Part shown: positions 24,892 through 34,200 of the stretch, one piece after another | Position numbering within the stretch: position 1 is the first letter of the stretch | Layout of the letters: each line of letters begins with the position of its first letter | Assembly: GCA_949289265.1 (NCBI GenBank) | Contig: CASENE010000058.1 | Coordinates: 62,001 to 126,000 of the forward strand | DNA from: an uncultured Bacteroides sp. | GTDB taxonomy: Bacteria; Bacteroidota; Bacteroidia; Bacteroidales; Bacteroidaceae | Length of the DNA stretch: 64,000 bases | Reading direction: 5' to 3' | Translations under genes and position numbers: made by a program | The notes under the pieces: generated by a model | What the model was told of the DNA's origin: nothing | Seen by the model: the letters and a program-made list of their open reading frames with translations, nothing else | The model's database searches: none

Positions 24892-25830
24892 ATGGAAACA
24901 GAACAAGTGAAATGCCTGATTATCGGTTCCGGCCCTGCCGGCTATACGGCCGCCATCTATGCCGGGCGTGCCAACCTCTCTCCTGTGCTTTATGCCGGCT
25001 TGCAGCCCGGCGGGCAACTGACCACCACCACCGATGTGGAGAACTTCCCCGGCTATCCGGCCGGCATCGGCGGGCCCGAACTGATGGAGGACTTGCGCAA
25101 ACAGGCCGAACGCTTCGGGGCGGACATCCGCTACGGGGTGGCTACTGCGGCCGACCTGGGCTCGTCCCCCTACAAGATAACGATTGACGACGCGAAGGTG
25201 GTGGAGGCGCAGACCGTCATCATTGCCACGGGCGCCACGGCCAAGTATCTGGGCCTGGACGACGAGAAGAAATATGCCGGGATGGGTGTCAGCGCCTGTG
25301 CCACGTGCGACGGCTTTTTCTACCGCAAGAAGGTGGTGGCCGTGGTGGGCGGCGGCGACACGGCCTGCGAAGAGGCATCCTATCTGGCCGGCCTCGCCTC
25401 GAAGGTCTACCTGATTGTGCGCAAGCCCTTCCTGCGCGCTTCGAAGGTGATGCAGCAGCGCATTTTCAACAATCCCAAGATAGAAGTCCTGTTCGAACAC
25501 AATGCTGTGGGTCTCTACGGTGAGAACGGGGTAGAGGGCGTCCACCTGGTGAAGCGCAAAGGCCAGCCCGACGAGCAACGCTACGACCTGCCCATCGACG
25601 GCTTCTTTCTGGCCATCGGCCACCGGCCCAATTCGGACATCTTCAAGGCCTGGCTGGACACGGACGAGGTGGGCTATCTGCTGACGGAGCCCGGCACGCC
25701 GCGCACCAAAGTGCCGGGAGTGTTTGCTGCCGGCGACGTGGCCGACCCGCACTACCGGCAGGCCATCACGGCGGCTGCTTCGGGCTGCATGGCGGCCATC
25801 GAGGCCGAACGCTACCTGTTGAGCCGCTGA
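24892..25830 (+). CDS. trxB: Thioredoxin-disulfide reductase
   Basis: This 312-residue NADPH- and FAD-dependent enzyme keeps thioredoxin reduced. An FAD-binding loop GSGPAGYTAAIYAGRA lies near residue 12. The redox-active CATC (SACATCDGFF) is near 136, the NADPH loop is GGGDTACEEASYLAG, and the C-terminal FAD motif is VFAAGDVADPHYRQ. The start is the ATG at 24892. An in-frame TTG 18 bp upstream is less likely. It is the third gene of the ftsK operon, and a GC-rich hairpin (25853-25906) follows. Confidence 0.96.
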   Translation: METEQVKCLIIGSGPAGYTAAIYAGRANLSPVLYAGLQPGGQLTTTTDVENFPGYPAGIGGPELMEDLRKQAERFGADIRYGVATAADLGSSPYKITIDDAKVVEAQTVIIATGATAKYLGLDDEKKYAGMGVSACATCDGFFYRKKVVAVVGGGDTACEEASYLAGLASKVYLIVRKPFLRASKVMQQRIFNNPKIEVLFEHNAVGLYGENGVEGVHLVKRKGQPDEQRYDLPIDGFFLAIGHRPNSDIFKAWLDTDEVGYLLTEPGTPRTKVPGVFAAGDVADPHYRQAITAAASGCMAAIEAERYLLSR

Positions 25831-25852
25831 CCGGACAGGTATGGACAAACGA

Positions 25853-25906
25853 ACCGCGCGGATGACACGGCGTCCCTTCTGGCAGGGGCCGTATCGTCCG
25901 CGCGGT
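25853..25906. terminator. Hairpin between convergent trxB and crp-like genes
   Basis: ACCGCGCGGATGACACGGC (from 25853) pairs with the inverted copy ending at 25906 with two mismatches in 19. The position between two converging stops fits a bidirectional terminator. Confidence 0.6.
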
Positions 25907-25926
25907 CTTGTATGCGGCGGGTGCGG

Positions 25927-26628
25927 TTAGCCGATTTTGCTGATTTTCTTCAGCTTCTCTTCCTCGATGATTTTGATTTTACGGCCGTCGATGGCTATCA
26001 GTTTCTCGGTGGCGAACTGCGAGAGGGTGCGGATGGCGTTGGAGGTGGTCATGTTGGAGAGGTTGGCCAAGTCTTCGCGCGAGAGGTAGATGCTCAGCGT
26101 GGAGCCGTCTTCTTCCAGCCCGTAGCTTTCTTTGAGGAAGAGCAGCGACTCGGCCAGGCGGCCCCGGATGTGCTTCTGCGTGAGGTTGACCGTACGCTCG
26201 TCGGCCACCGTCAGGTCGAACGACAGTTGGTGGATGAAGAACATGGCCAGGTCGTTGTTCTGCCGGATCAGTTTCTGTATGGCCGACATGGGGATGAGGC
26301 AGATGAGCGAGGGCTCGAAGGCGGCGGCGGCCGTCACGTAGTCTTTCTTGGCAAAGTAGGCACCGTAGCCGAAGTAGCCCACGGGCTTGATCATGCGGAT
26401 GATCTGGCTGCGTCCGCCCACGCCGTCCTTGTAGATTTTCACCTTCCCGCTCAGCAGGCACATCAGGTGCGTGGGCGTTTCGCCTTCGCAGTGGATGACC
26501 TCGTTCTTCTTGTAGTTCTGGAGGGTGAAGTGGCCCGAGAGAAACGCGCGTTGCTCTTCGTTCAGCGGGGCCCACATGTCGGCTATCAGGGCCGGGACGT
26601 CGATGTCGGATTGGGTTATCTTTGCCAT
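25927..26628 (-). CDS. Crp/Fnr family transcriptional regulator
   Basis: This is a 233-residue cytoplasmic regulator. Residues about 30-120 form a cyclic-nucleotide-binding-like beta-roll (NEVIHCEGETPTHLMCLLSG, VKIYKDGVGGRSQIIRMIKP). A dimerisation helix follows (FFIHQLSFDLTVADERTVNL). The C-terminal winged helix (about 165-225) carries the recognition region LSREDLANLSNMTTSNAIR. There is no cysteine cluster for an Fe-S centre in the N-domain, so it is not an FNR-type oxygen sensor by sequence. The ligand is unknown. The -7 box lies at 26657-26664, and an inverted repeat in the leader (around TGCTGTATAACACAG) may be an autoregulatory site. Confidence 0.93.
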   Translation of the reverse strand: MAKITQSDIDVPALIADMWAPLNEEQRAFLSGHFTLQNYKKNEVIHCEGETPTHLMCLLSGKVKIYKDGVGGRSQIIRMIKPVGYFGYGAYFAKKDYVTAAAAFEPSLICLIPMSAIQKLIRQNNDLAMFFIHQLSFDLTVADERTVNLTQKHIRGRLAESLLFLKESYGLEEDGSTLSIYLSREDLANLSNMTTSNAIRTLSQFATEKLIAIDGRKIKIIEEEKLKKISKIG

Positions 26629-26656
26629 AAGTGCTACACAACTGTGTTATACAGCA

Positions 26657-26664
26657 CAAAAGTA
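26657..26664 (-). promoter_or_regulatory. -7 promoter box of the Crp/Fnr gene
   Basis: The minus strand reads TACTTTTG about 30 bp upstream of the ATG at 26628. Confidence 0.55.
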
Positions 26665-26753
26665 GTAAGAATAAATCAAAGTATTGCAAGGATGTGACGA
26701 AAAGATGACGAAAAAGCAAGATGCGTGCCCAAAATCAGGCGCGGCCCGGGCCG

Positions 26754-26863
26754 GACATAGTTGAGCAGTATGTCGGACATAGTTGAGCACTATGTCGGAC
26801 CTTATAACGCACAAGGTCGAACCTTATAACGCATAAGGTCGAACCTTATAACGCATAAGGTTG
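26754..26863. repeat. Five tandem 22-bp palindromic units
   Basis: Units start at 26754, 26776, 26798, 26820 and 26842, each exactly 22 bp. Units 1-2 read GGACATAGTTGAGCA(G/C)TATGTC, with inner dyad GACATA/TATGTC. Units 3-5 read G(G/A)ACCTTATAACGCA(T/C)AAGGT, with dyad ACCTTAT/ATAAGGT in the intact copies. The register is unbroken although the word changes halfway. It lies upstream of the Crp/Fnr promoter and beyond the glnN terminator. Confidence 0.9.
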
Positions 26864-26879
26864 CGGCGGGAAAAAGCAA

Positions 26880-26911
26880 GGGGCGCGCAGTCCGGTTGTC
26901 TGCACGCCCCC
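26880..26911 (-). terminator. Terminator of glnN
   Basis: The inverted repeat GGGGCGCGCAG / CTGCACGCCCC is followed on the minus strand by a T-rich run (TTGCTTTTTCCC). It lies 31 bp past the glnN stop. Confidence 0.75.
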
Positions 26912-26941
26912 TGCGGTATCAAGAATGGACGGTCGGTGCGC

Positions 26942-29131
<2,190 letters not shown>

Positions 29132-29161
29132 AATGGTCTCGTTTTGGTTGGTTGTCGGGCG

Positions 29162-29169
29162 CAAAGGTA
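29162..29169 (-). promoter_or_regulatory. -7 promoter box of glnN
   Basis: The minus strand reads TACCTTTG, followed by CGC, about 31 bp before the ATG at 29131. Confidence 0.6.
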
Positions 29170-29305
29170 GGTGTTTTTTCGGAAAGACCCCCTATGCGGA
29201 GGGGGTATTCTTGGGAAAAACGCGTTTTTTTTGACCGATACCCCCTCTGGCGACGGCGGCTGCCCCGGCGGTTTTTCCCGGGGGCCTGCGGGAGGAGGGA
29301 AAAAA

Positions 29306-29393
29306 ACTCCCGCTTGCGCTGTTCGCTACTCCCGCTTGCGCTGTTTGCTACTCCCGCTTGCAGTCGTGGCTACTCCCGCTTGCAGTCGTGGCT
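29306..29393. repeat. Four tandem 22-bp units (ACTCCCGCTTGC word)
   Basis: Units start at 29306, 29328, 29350 and 29372. All open with ACTCCCGCTTGC. Units 1-2 end GCTGTT(C/T)GCT, and units 3-4 are identical to each other and end AGTCGTGGCT. The register is exactly 22 bp. It lies between glnN and the AraC gene, 41 bp from a second array with another word. Confidence 0.9.
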
Positions 29394-29433
29394 GCTTCCG
29401 GGAGTTTCCAAGGAGGGGCTGGGGAGGGGTTGA

Positions 29434-29521
29434 AAAAAAGACAGGTGTGTTTTGGAAAAAAGACACCTGTCTTTTCGGAAAAAGACACCTGTGTTTTCCG
29501 GAAAAGACACCTGTCTTTTTC
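29434..29521. repeat. Four tandem 22-bp palindromes, terminator-like
   Basis: Units start at 29434, 29456, 29478 and 29500. The core AAAAGACACCTGTCTTTT is a near-perfect palindrome with A-rich and T-rich flanks, so every unit could act as an intrinsic terminator on either strand. The array ends 9 bp from the stop of the AraC gene at 29531. Unit 1 has the variant GACAGGTGTG. Confidence 0.9.
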
Positions 29522-29530
29522 CGGAGGCCT

Positions 29531-30391
29531 TCAGGCGGGGGCGTGGTCGCGGTATTCCTTGGGCGAGAGGCCGGTCTGCCGCTTGAAGAAGCGGGTGAGG
29601 CACGACTGGTCGGCGAAGCCCAGCTGGGCGGCAATCTCGGTGACGCTGAGGGCGGGGGCGTTGAGCAGCACCTTGGTCTCGGCCACGAGCTGCTCGTCGA
29701 TGAGTTGCTTGGGCGACTTGCCGCCCAGGTATTGCGTGGTGGCCTGGTAGAGGTAGCGGGGCGTGATGCAGAGGCGGTCGGCGTAGAAGGGGACGGCGTG
29801 CTGGCGGGCGGCGTGCTGGCGCACCAGGTGCATGAAGCGGTGGCACAGTTGCTGCTTGCGGTCGTAGCGGGCGCCGGAGGCGGCCAGTTTGTCGGGGATG
29901 GTGTTGAAGAGCCACATCAGCAGGCTTTGCAGGTAGTTGTGCTGCTGTTGGGGCTGGAAGGGCGAGCGGTTGTCGGCAAAGAGCATCCGGCCCATGTCCA
30001 TCCACAGCAGCACTTCGCGCCAGGTCTTCTGGCTGCGCTCGTCGGGCGTGTGGCGGTAGCAGGGATGCTCGTGCGTATAATTAAAATAAGGTGTGTCGAT
30101 GGGCAGGATGGCTTTCAGGAAGACGTCTTGCGGGAAGAGGAGGGTGCGCGCGCGGAAGTCGTCCGTGGCCTCCATCACCTCCAGCAGGGCGCCGTTGAGG
30201 AAGATGAGTTCGGTCTGCTCGCCCAGGTCGTACTGCTGCACGCCGGTGGACACGCGGGCCCGGCCCTGCGTGCATGCCAGGTAGAGCCCGCAGCGGAAGT
30301 GGCAGGGGCGGCGGCGCAGGGGGCCGAGGTCGGTGTCGAGGTAGCGGACGGAGGCGACGTCGGGCGCGAGGTCGGGCTGGTTGGGGTTCAT
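29531..30391 (-). CDS. AraC-family transcriptional regulator
   Basis: This is a 286-residue regulator. The N-terminal ~170 residues form a sensor domain that I cannot name (CHFRCGLYLACTQGRARVST). The C-terminal ~100 residues hold the double helix-turn-helix of AraC/XylS, with ADRLCITPRYLYQATTQYLG, then TEIAAQLGFADQSCLTRFF and the terminal GLSPKEYR. I choose the ATG at 30391 (MNPNQPDLAPD) over one 33 bp upstream, because a -7 box sits at 30422-30429. It is divergent from an MFS exporter gene (30714), the usual arrangement for a regulator and its target. Confidence 0.92.
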   Translation of the reverse strand: MNPNQPDLAPDVASVRYLDTDLGPLRRRPCHFRCGLYLACTQGRARVSTGVQQYDLGEQTELIFLNGALLEVMEATDDFRARTLLFPQDVFLKAILPIDTPYFNYTHEHPCYRHTPDERSQKTWREVLLWMDMGRMLFADNRSPFQPQQQHNYLQSLLMWLFNTIPDKLAASGARYDRKQQLCHRFMHLVRQHAARQHAVPFYADRLCITPRYLYQATTQYLGGKSPKQLIDEQLVAETKVLLNAPALSVTEIAAQLGFADQSCLTRFFKRQTGLSPKEYRDHAPA

Positions 30392-30421
30392 GGGCGGTGG
30401 TTTTCTTCTGTATTTGCGGTG

Positions 30422-30429
30422 CAAAAGTA
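30422..30429 (-). promoter_or_regulatory. -7 promoter box of the AraC gene
   Basis: The minus strand reads TACTTTTG, followed by C, about 31 bp upstream of the chosen ATG at 30391. Confidence 0.55.
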
Positions 30430-30516
30430 GTCAATTCCGGCCGTTTCCTGCGGCTTTGTTCCGGAAATGTCATGTTTTGCCTCGCTTTCGTCATGGGCCG
30501 GACGCGGCAGGCGGCG

Positions 30517-30524
30517 TAACTTTG
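30517..30524 (+). promoter_or_regulatory. -7 promoter box of the MFS exporter
   Basis: TAACTTTG followed by C lies 190 bp upstream of the MFS start, giving a long leader that contains the hairpin 30561-30683. Together with the AraC promoter it defines a divergent control region of about 90 bp. Confidence 0.5.
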
Positions 30525-30560
30525 CGGCGGGAAAAGGGGGGAGGAGCCCCGCCGGAGTCA

Positions 30561-30683
30561 GAAGGAGTGGGAAGGAGCCATGCCCTGCGGGCAGGAGTGA
30601 GAAGACCATACTCCGGACGAACCGTTGGCAGGCTGTCGGCCTTTCACTCCTTGAGCGAAGCGATAACTCCTTCCCACTCCTTC
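30561..30683. repeat. Leader hairpin sharing a 28-bp block with 8443-8470
   Basis: Perfect 17-bp arms (GAAGGAGTGGGAAGGAG at 30561-30577, its complement at 30667-30683) enclose about 90 nt. Bases 30646-30673 are identical to 8443-8470. It lies in the 5' leader of the MFS gene, so it could affect expression as RNA. Confidence 0.7.
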
Positions 30684-30713
30684 CTGTTCCTTTCAATAGT
30701 AACTTTATCCACG

Positions 30714-31895
30714 ATGCAGAAAGAAAAGAATAAAGGCTTTATACTGATGTTTCTGGGCGTGCTGAGCGCCTTCGGCCCGTTTGTGATGGACATGTATCTG
30801 CCCACGTTGCCGGCCATGGCCGACTATTTCTCCACCACCTCGTCCGGCGTGCAGCTGGGCCTGACGGCAGGGATGGTGGGCCTGGCCGTCGGTCAGCTGG
30901 TCTTCGGCCCGTTGAGCGACCGCTACGGGCGTCGGCGTCCGCTGCTGGCGGCCATGGCCTTGTTCCTGGTCTCCACGCTGGGCTGCCTCTTCGCGGCGGA
31001 CATCGCGCAGTTCGTGGCCTTCCGCCTGGCGCAGGGCGTGGCGGGCGCGGGCGGCGTGGTCATCTCGCGCTCCGTGGCCGCCGACCTCTATTCGGGCCGC
31101 GCGCTGGCCGCCATGCTGGCCGTCATCGGCGCGGTCAACGGCATTGCCACGGTGGCCGCCCCGGTGGGCGGGGGCGCGCTGGCCGGCCTGGGCGGATGGC
31201 ATGCCGTGTTCTGGTTTCTGCTGGGGCTGGGCGTGGCGGTGCTGGCCGCCTGCCTCTGCTTCCGCGAGTCGTTGCCCGCCGGGCGGCGCGTCCGCGTGTC
31301 GTGGCGGCAGACGCTGGGCACGTTTGCCGGCGTGCTGCGCAACCGTCCTTACCTATCTTATATATTGCAATACGGCTTCGCCATGTCCGTGCTTTTTGCC
31401 AACATCGCTTCGGCCCCCTTCGTCATGCAGCAGCACTACGGCCTCTCGCCCCTGCACTTCAGCCTCTGCTTCGGCCTCAACGCCGTGGCCATGGTGGTGG
31501 CCTCTACGTTCGTGGTGCGCATGCCTTCGCCGCAGCAGGCCCTCCATGCGGGCAACAACGGCATGCTGGCCCTCTCGCTGCTGCTGCTCACGGCCCTGTG
31601 GTTCGGGTGCGACTTCTGGCTCTACGAGCTGCTGCTGTTCTTCCTCCTGGGCATGGTGGGCCTGTCGTTCACGTCGGCCTCGGCCCTGGCCATGAACTGC
31701 GAGCGTCGCCATGCGGGCGTGGCCTCGGCCCTGCTGGGCGTGGTGGCCTTTGCCTTTGGCGGCATCGTCTCTCCCCTGGCCGGCCTGGGCGACATCCGGC
31801 TGACCGCGGGCGTTCTCTTCTGCGCCGGTTCGTTCTGCGCCTGGGCGTGCGGCCTGCCCGTGCCCGTGCTGCAACTGCTGCGCCGCCGCGCCTGA
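30714..31895 (+). CDS. MFS multidrug exporter, Bcr/CflA type
   Basis: This is a 393-residue inner-membrane protein with twelve hydrophobic segments. FGPFVMDMYLPTLPAMADYF at the start of helix 1 is typical of Bcr/CflA drug:H+ antiporters. Motif A, GPLSDRYGRRRPLL, lies between helices 2 and 3, and motif C-like AAPVGGGALAGLGGW lies in helix 5. The start at 30714 (MQKEKNKGFILMFLG) is chosen over a longer frame because of the hydrophobic onset and the upstream repeat. The divergent AraC gene probably regulates it. The substrate is unknown. A 22-bp array begins 35 bp downstream. Confidence 0.9.
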   Translation: MQKEKNKGFILMFLGVLSAFGPFVMDMYLPTLPAMADYFSTTSSGVQLGLTAGMVGLAVGQLVFGPLSDRYGRRRPLLAAMALFLVSTLGCLFAADIAQFVAFRLAQGVAGAGGVVISRSVAADLYSGRALAAMLAVIGAVNGIATVAAPVGGGALAGLGGWHAVFWFLLGLGVAVLAACLCFRESLPAGRRVRVSWRQTLGTFAGVLRNRPYLSYILQYGFAMSVLFANIASAPFVMQQHYGLSPLHFSLCFGLNAVAMVVASTFVVRMPSPQQALHAGNNGMLALSLLLLTALWFGCDFWLYELLLFFLLGMVGLSFTSASALAMNCERRHAGVASALLGVVAFAFGGIVSPLAGLGDIRLTAGVLFCAGSFCAWACGLPVPVLQLLRRRA

Positions 31896-31930
31896 CCTTC
31901 GTGCGCCCCGTCCGGGCGTTTCCCTCCCTC

Positions 31931-32018
31931 CCGGCTGGCATAGTACTCCCTCCGACCGGGGACTTAAGTCCCTGCCGGCTGGCACAGTAGTCCCACCGAC
32001 CGGGGACTACTGTCCCCC
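31931..32018. repeat. Four tandem 22-bp units (AGTCCC palindromes)
   Basis: Units start at 31931, 31953, 31975 and 31997. Units 1 and 3 share CCGGCTGGCA(T/C)AGTA. Units 2 and 4 share CGACCGGGGACT. Unit 2 contains the perfect palindrome GGGACTTAAGTCCC, and unit 4 contains GGGGAC(TACT)GTCCCC. The array lies just 3' of the MFS exporter. The rest of the 470-bp spacer to 32365 holds a likely promoter and no gene I can support. Confidence 0.9.
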
Positions 32019-32109
32019 TATGCGCTGAATACCAATCCCTTCCCCCGCCGCTCCGGCGCCCCCTTCCGGAACTTTGACAGACGGAACGTGCAATTTAACT
32101 TCCGTTAGC

Positions 32110-32140
32110 TTTGTTTTATGGTTCTATATACGAACCTTTG
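32110..32140 (+). promoter_or_regulatory. Likely promoter of the second AraC gene
   Basis: TTTG at 32110-32113, 19 bp, then AACCTTTG at 32133-32140, one base off the -7 consensus. It predicts a leader of more than 200 nt before 32366. Confidence 0.45.
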
Positions 32141-32365
32141 CCCGTAGCATAACGAGGGGCAGAGGCGTGCTTCCGTGGGGAGTCCCCCCGTCCCTCTGGA
32201 GAACAAGACAACAAACGTTTATTTACAGCGAAGGGATGTTCCGCTTGTGCCGGGGCACGCACCCGTGTGTCGGAACGCCGTCAAAGCCGCAGTCCGCAGG
32301 CGGGTCGTTCTGTCTGTGGCCGTAGCAAGGCCGGAGCATCCGTCCCGCATTCTATTTTCTAAGCC

Positions 32366-33268
32366 ATGGTGAAAGACCCTACCACCGAACCTGCACGCCT
32401 GAGGTACATCCACGAACACAAGACGTGCGCGAACTACAAGGCCGACATCGGAACCGGATTCCGGAGCCTGAATCTGAAGGGCGGACAGCCCCTCGTGCTG
32501 AAATCGGCAGACAGCCACCACCTGCTGTTCTTCCTCAAAGGCGATTTCCTGCTTGACTATGCCCCCTTTGCCCGCCGCCGCTTCGGCGGGGGACAGATGG
32601 CCTTCGTCCCGCGCGGGGCTGACTTCCGGGGCCGGGCGGAGACGGACGCCGAGGCCGTGGACATGTATTTCGACCAGCTGCTGAGCCGTTGCGACAAGCT
32701 GCAGCTGGATGCCTACGCCGCGCTGTGCCGCGACATGGCCCCCGACTTTTCCCCCCTGCCCATCCGCCACCCGCTGGATACGTTTCTCCGGCTGCTGACC
32801 TGCTGCCTGCGGGCAGGCATGGGCTGCGCCCACCTGCACATGCTGAAGCACCAGGAGCTGTTTCTCTACCTGCGCGCCTTCTATTCGCGCGAAGAGCTGG
32901 CGCGGCTGTTCCACCCCATCATTGGGCGGTCGTTCGATTTCAAGCAATTCATCTACGAGCACGCTGCGGACGGCGATTCCGTCGAACAGCTGGCGTCTAT
33001 GGCCGCCATGAGCCGCAGCACGTTCCAGCGCAAATTCAAGGAGACCTTCGGCGAGCCGGCCAACACGTGGCTGAGGCGGCAGATGGGCCAGCGGCTGGTG
33101 GACGCGCTGTCTGCGCCCGGCGCCACGCTGAAGGAGGTGACCGACCACCTGGGCTTCTCGTCGGCCAGCGCCCTCAACCGCTTCTGCAAGCGCTTTTTCC
33201 ACTGCACCCCCACCGAATTGCAAGAGCGCATCGCCCATGCCTCGGGGCCGGAAACGCCTATGGAATGA
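32366..33268 (+). CDS. AraC-family transcriptional regulator upstream of the fimbrial locus
   Basis: This is a 300-residue regulator. The N-terminal part includes ADSHHLLFFLKGDFLLDY and GGQMAFVPRGADFRGR, a cupin-like sensor. The C-terminal AraC DNA-binding domain spans about 200-290: SVEQLASMAAMSRSTFQRKF, NTWLRRQMGQRLVDAL, then TEVTDHLGFSSASALNRFCK read with LKEVTDHLGF, and HCTPTELQER. It ends 164 bp before the DUF3575-like gene on the same strand and may regulate that fimbrial locus (inference from position). It is distinct from the regulator at 29531-30391. Confidence 0.92.
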   Translation: MVKDPTTEPARLRYIHEHKTCANYKADIGTGFRSLNLKGGQPLVLKSADSHHLLFFLKGDFLLDYAPFARRRFGGGQMAFVPRGADFRGRAETDAEAVDMYFDQLLSRCDKLQLDAYAALCRDMAPDFSPLPIRHPLDTFLRLLTCCLRAGMGCAHLHMLKHQELFLYLRAFYSREELARLFHPIIGRSFDFKQFIYEHAADGDSVEQLASMAAMSRSTFQRKFKETFGEPANTWLRRQMGQRLVDALSAPGATLKEVTDHLGFSSASALNRFCKRFFHCTPTELQERIAHASGPETPME

Positions 33269-33331
33269 GGAGTGAACCAAAGTGTAAAGAGATTGACCTG
33301 AAAAGATAACAGGCGGAGGCCGCCGAGGCCG

Positions 33332-33339
33332 TAACTTTG
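33332..33339 (+). promoter_or_regulatory. -7 box upstream of the fimbrial locus
   Basis: TAACTTTG followed by C lies about 95 bp upstream of the ATG at 33433 (or 33439). Confidence 0.5.
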
Positions 33340-33432
33340 CACCGCAAATCCGGAAAAAGGACAACAAACAGACAACGACGCTGTCCGTTTCTATTCCCGG
33401 ATAGGGACGGATGCGAAAGGAGATAAATACCC

Positions 33433-34200
33433 ATGTTTATGAGAAAGAAGATTTTGATACTGTTGGCAGCCGCGGCGTGGGCGGTGGGTGCGTCGGCGCA
33501 AGAGCCGGTGCAGACCGACACGGTGGGCGTCTGCCTTTACTTCCGCCAGGGATATTCGCGGTTGGAGTTGTCCTACCGGGATAACGGCGAGCGGCTGGAC
33601 AGCTTCGTCCGCCGCGTGCGTGGCCTCCGGGCCGACACCCTGTGCCGCATCCGGCAGGTGCGCATCGTGGGCTCCGCCTCGCCCGAAGGACTGACCCCGG
33701 CCAACGAACGGCTGTCGCGCAAGCGCAGCCACAGCATCGACACCCTGCTGCAACGCCTGCTGCCCGACGAACGTCACCTCTTCCGCGTGGAGTCGCTGGG
33801 CATCGACTGGCAGGGGTTGGAGCGGATGGTGGAGGCTTCGGACATGCCTTGGCGCGAAGAGGTGCTGCACATCCTGCGCCATACGCCCGAATGGATCTAC
33901 CGCGACGGCAAAATCGTGGACGGGCGCAAGCGTCAGCTCGGCATGTTGCGCGGCGGGCAGCCCTGGTTCTACATGGAGCGTCACTTCTTCCCCCGGCTGC
34001 GCGCCGGCGGAGTGGACGTCTCCTGCGTGATAGAGCGTCTGCCGCAGCCCCAGTCGCCCGTGCCGGTGGTGGAGGAGCCGCAGCCACGGACAACTACCTG
34101 GCCCACCACACCCTCGCCCAGACCGGCCCCGACGGACAGCCGCTCTACGTGCACGCCAGCGTGCGCCGCGGCATCACCCGTCCGCAGGCCCAGGCCGTGA
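33433..34200 (+). pseudogene. Truncated DUF3575-family protein, N-terminal OmpA-like part only
   Basis: A signal peptide (KKILILLAAAAWAVGASAQ) leads into a periplasmic OmpA-like region: YFRQGYSRLELSYRDNGERL, RIVGSASPEGLTPANERLS, then WQGLERMVEASDMPWREEVL and LGMLRGGQPWFYMERHFFP. This is the N-terminal half of Bacteroides DUF3575 proteins found in fimbrial operons. The expected DUF3575 barrel domain is absent. After VVEEPQP (about 34083) this frame becomes low-complexity and stops at 34200, while another frame continues as a fimbrillin. I read this as a deletion that fused two genes out of frame. The credible coding part ends near 34083. Confidence 0.7.

Noticed and set aside
26754-26863. Reading the 22-bp array as a CRISPR
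   Set aside because: Units are directly adjacent without spacers, repeats are internally palindromic, and no cas gene is present.
33642-34079. The first 146 codons of the frame that later encodes the fimbrillin
   Set aside because: This part is an Arg/Pro/His-rich out-of-frame reading of the DUF3575-like gene, so it is not fimbrillin sequence.
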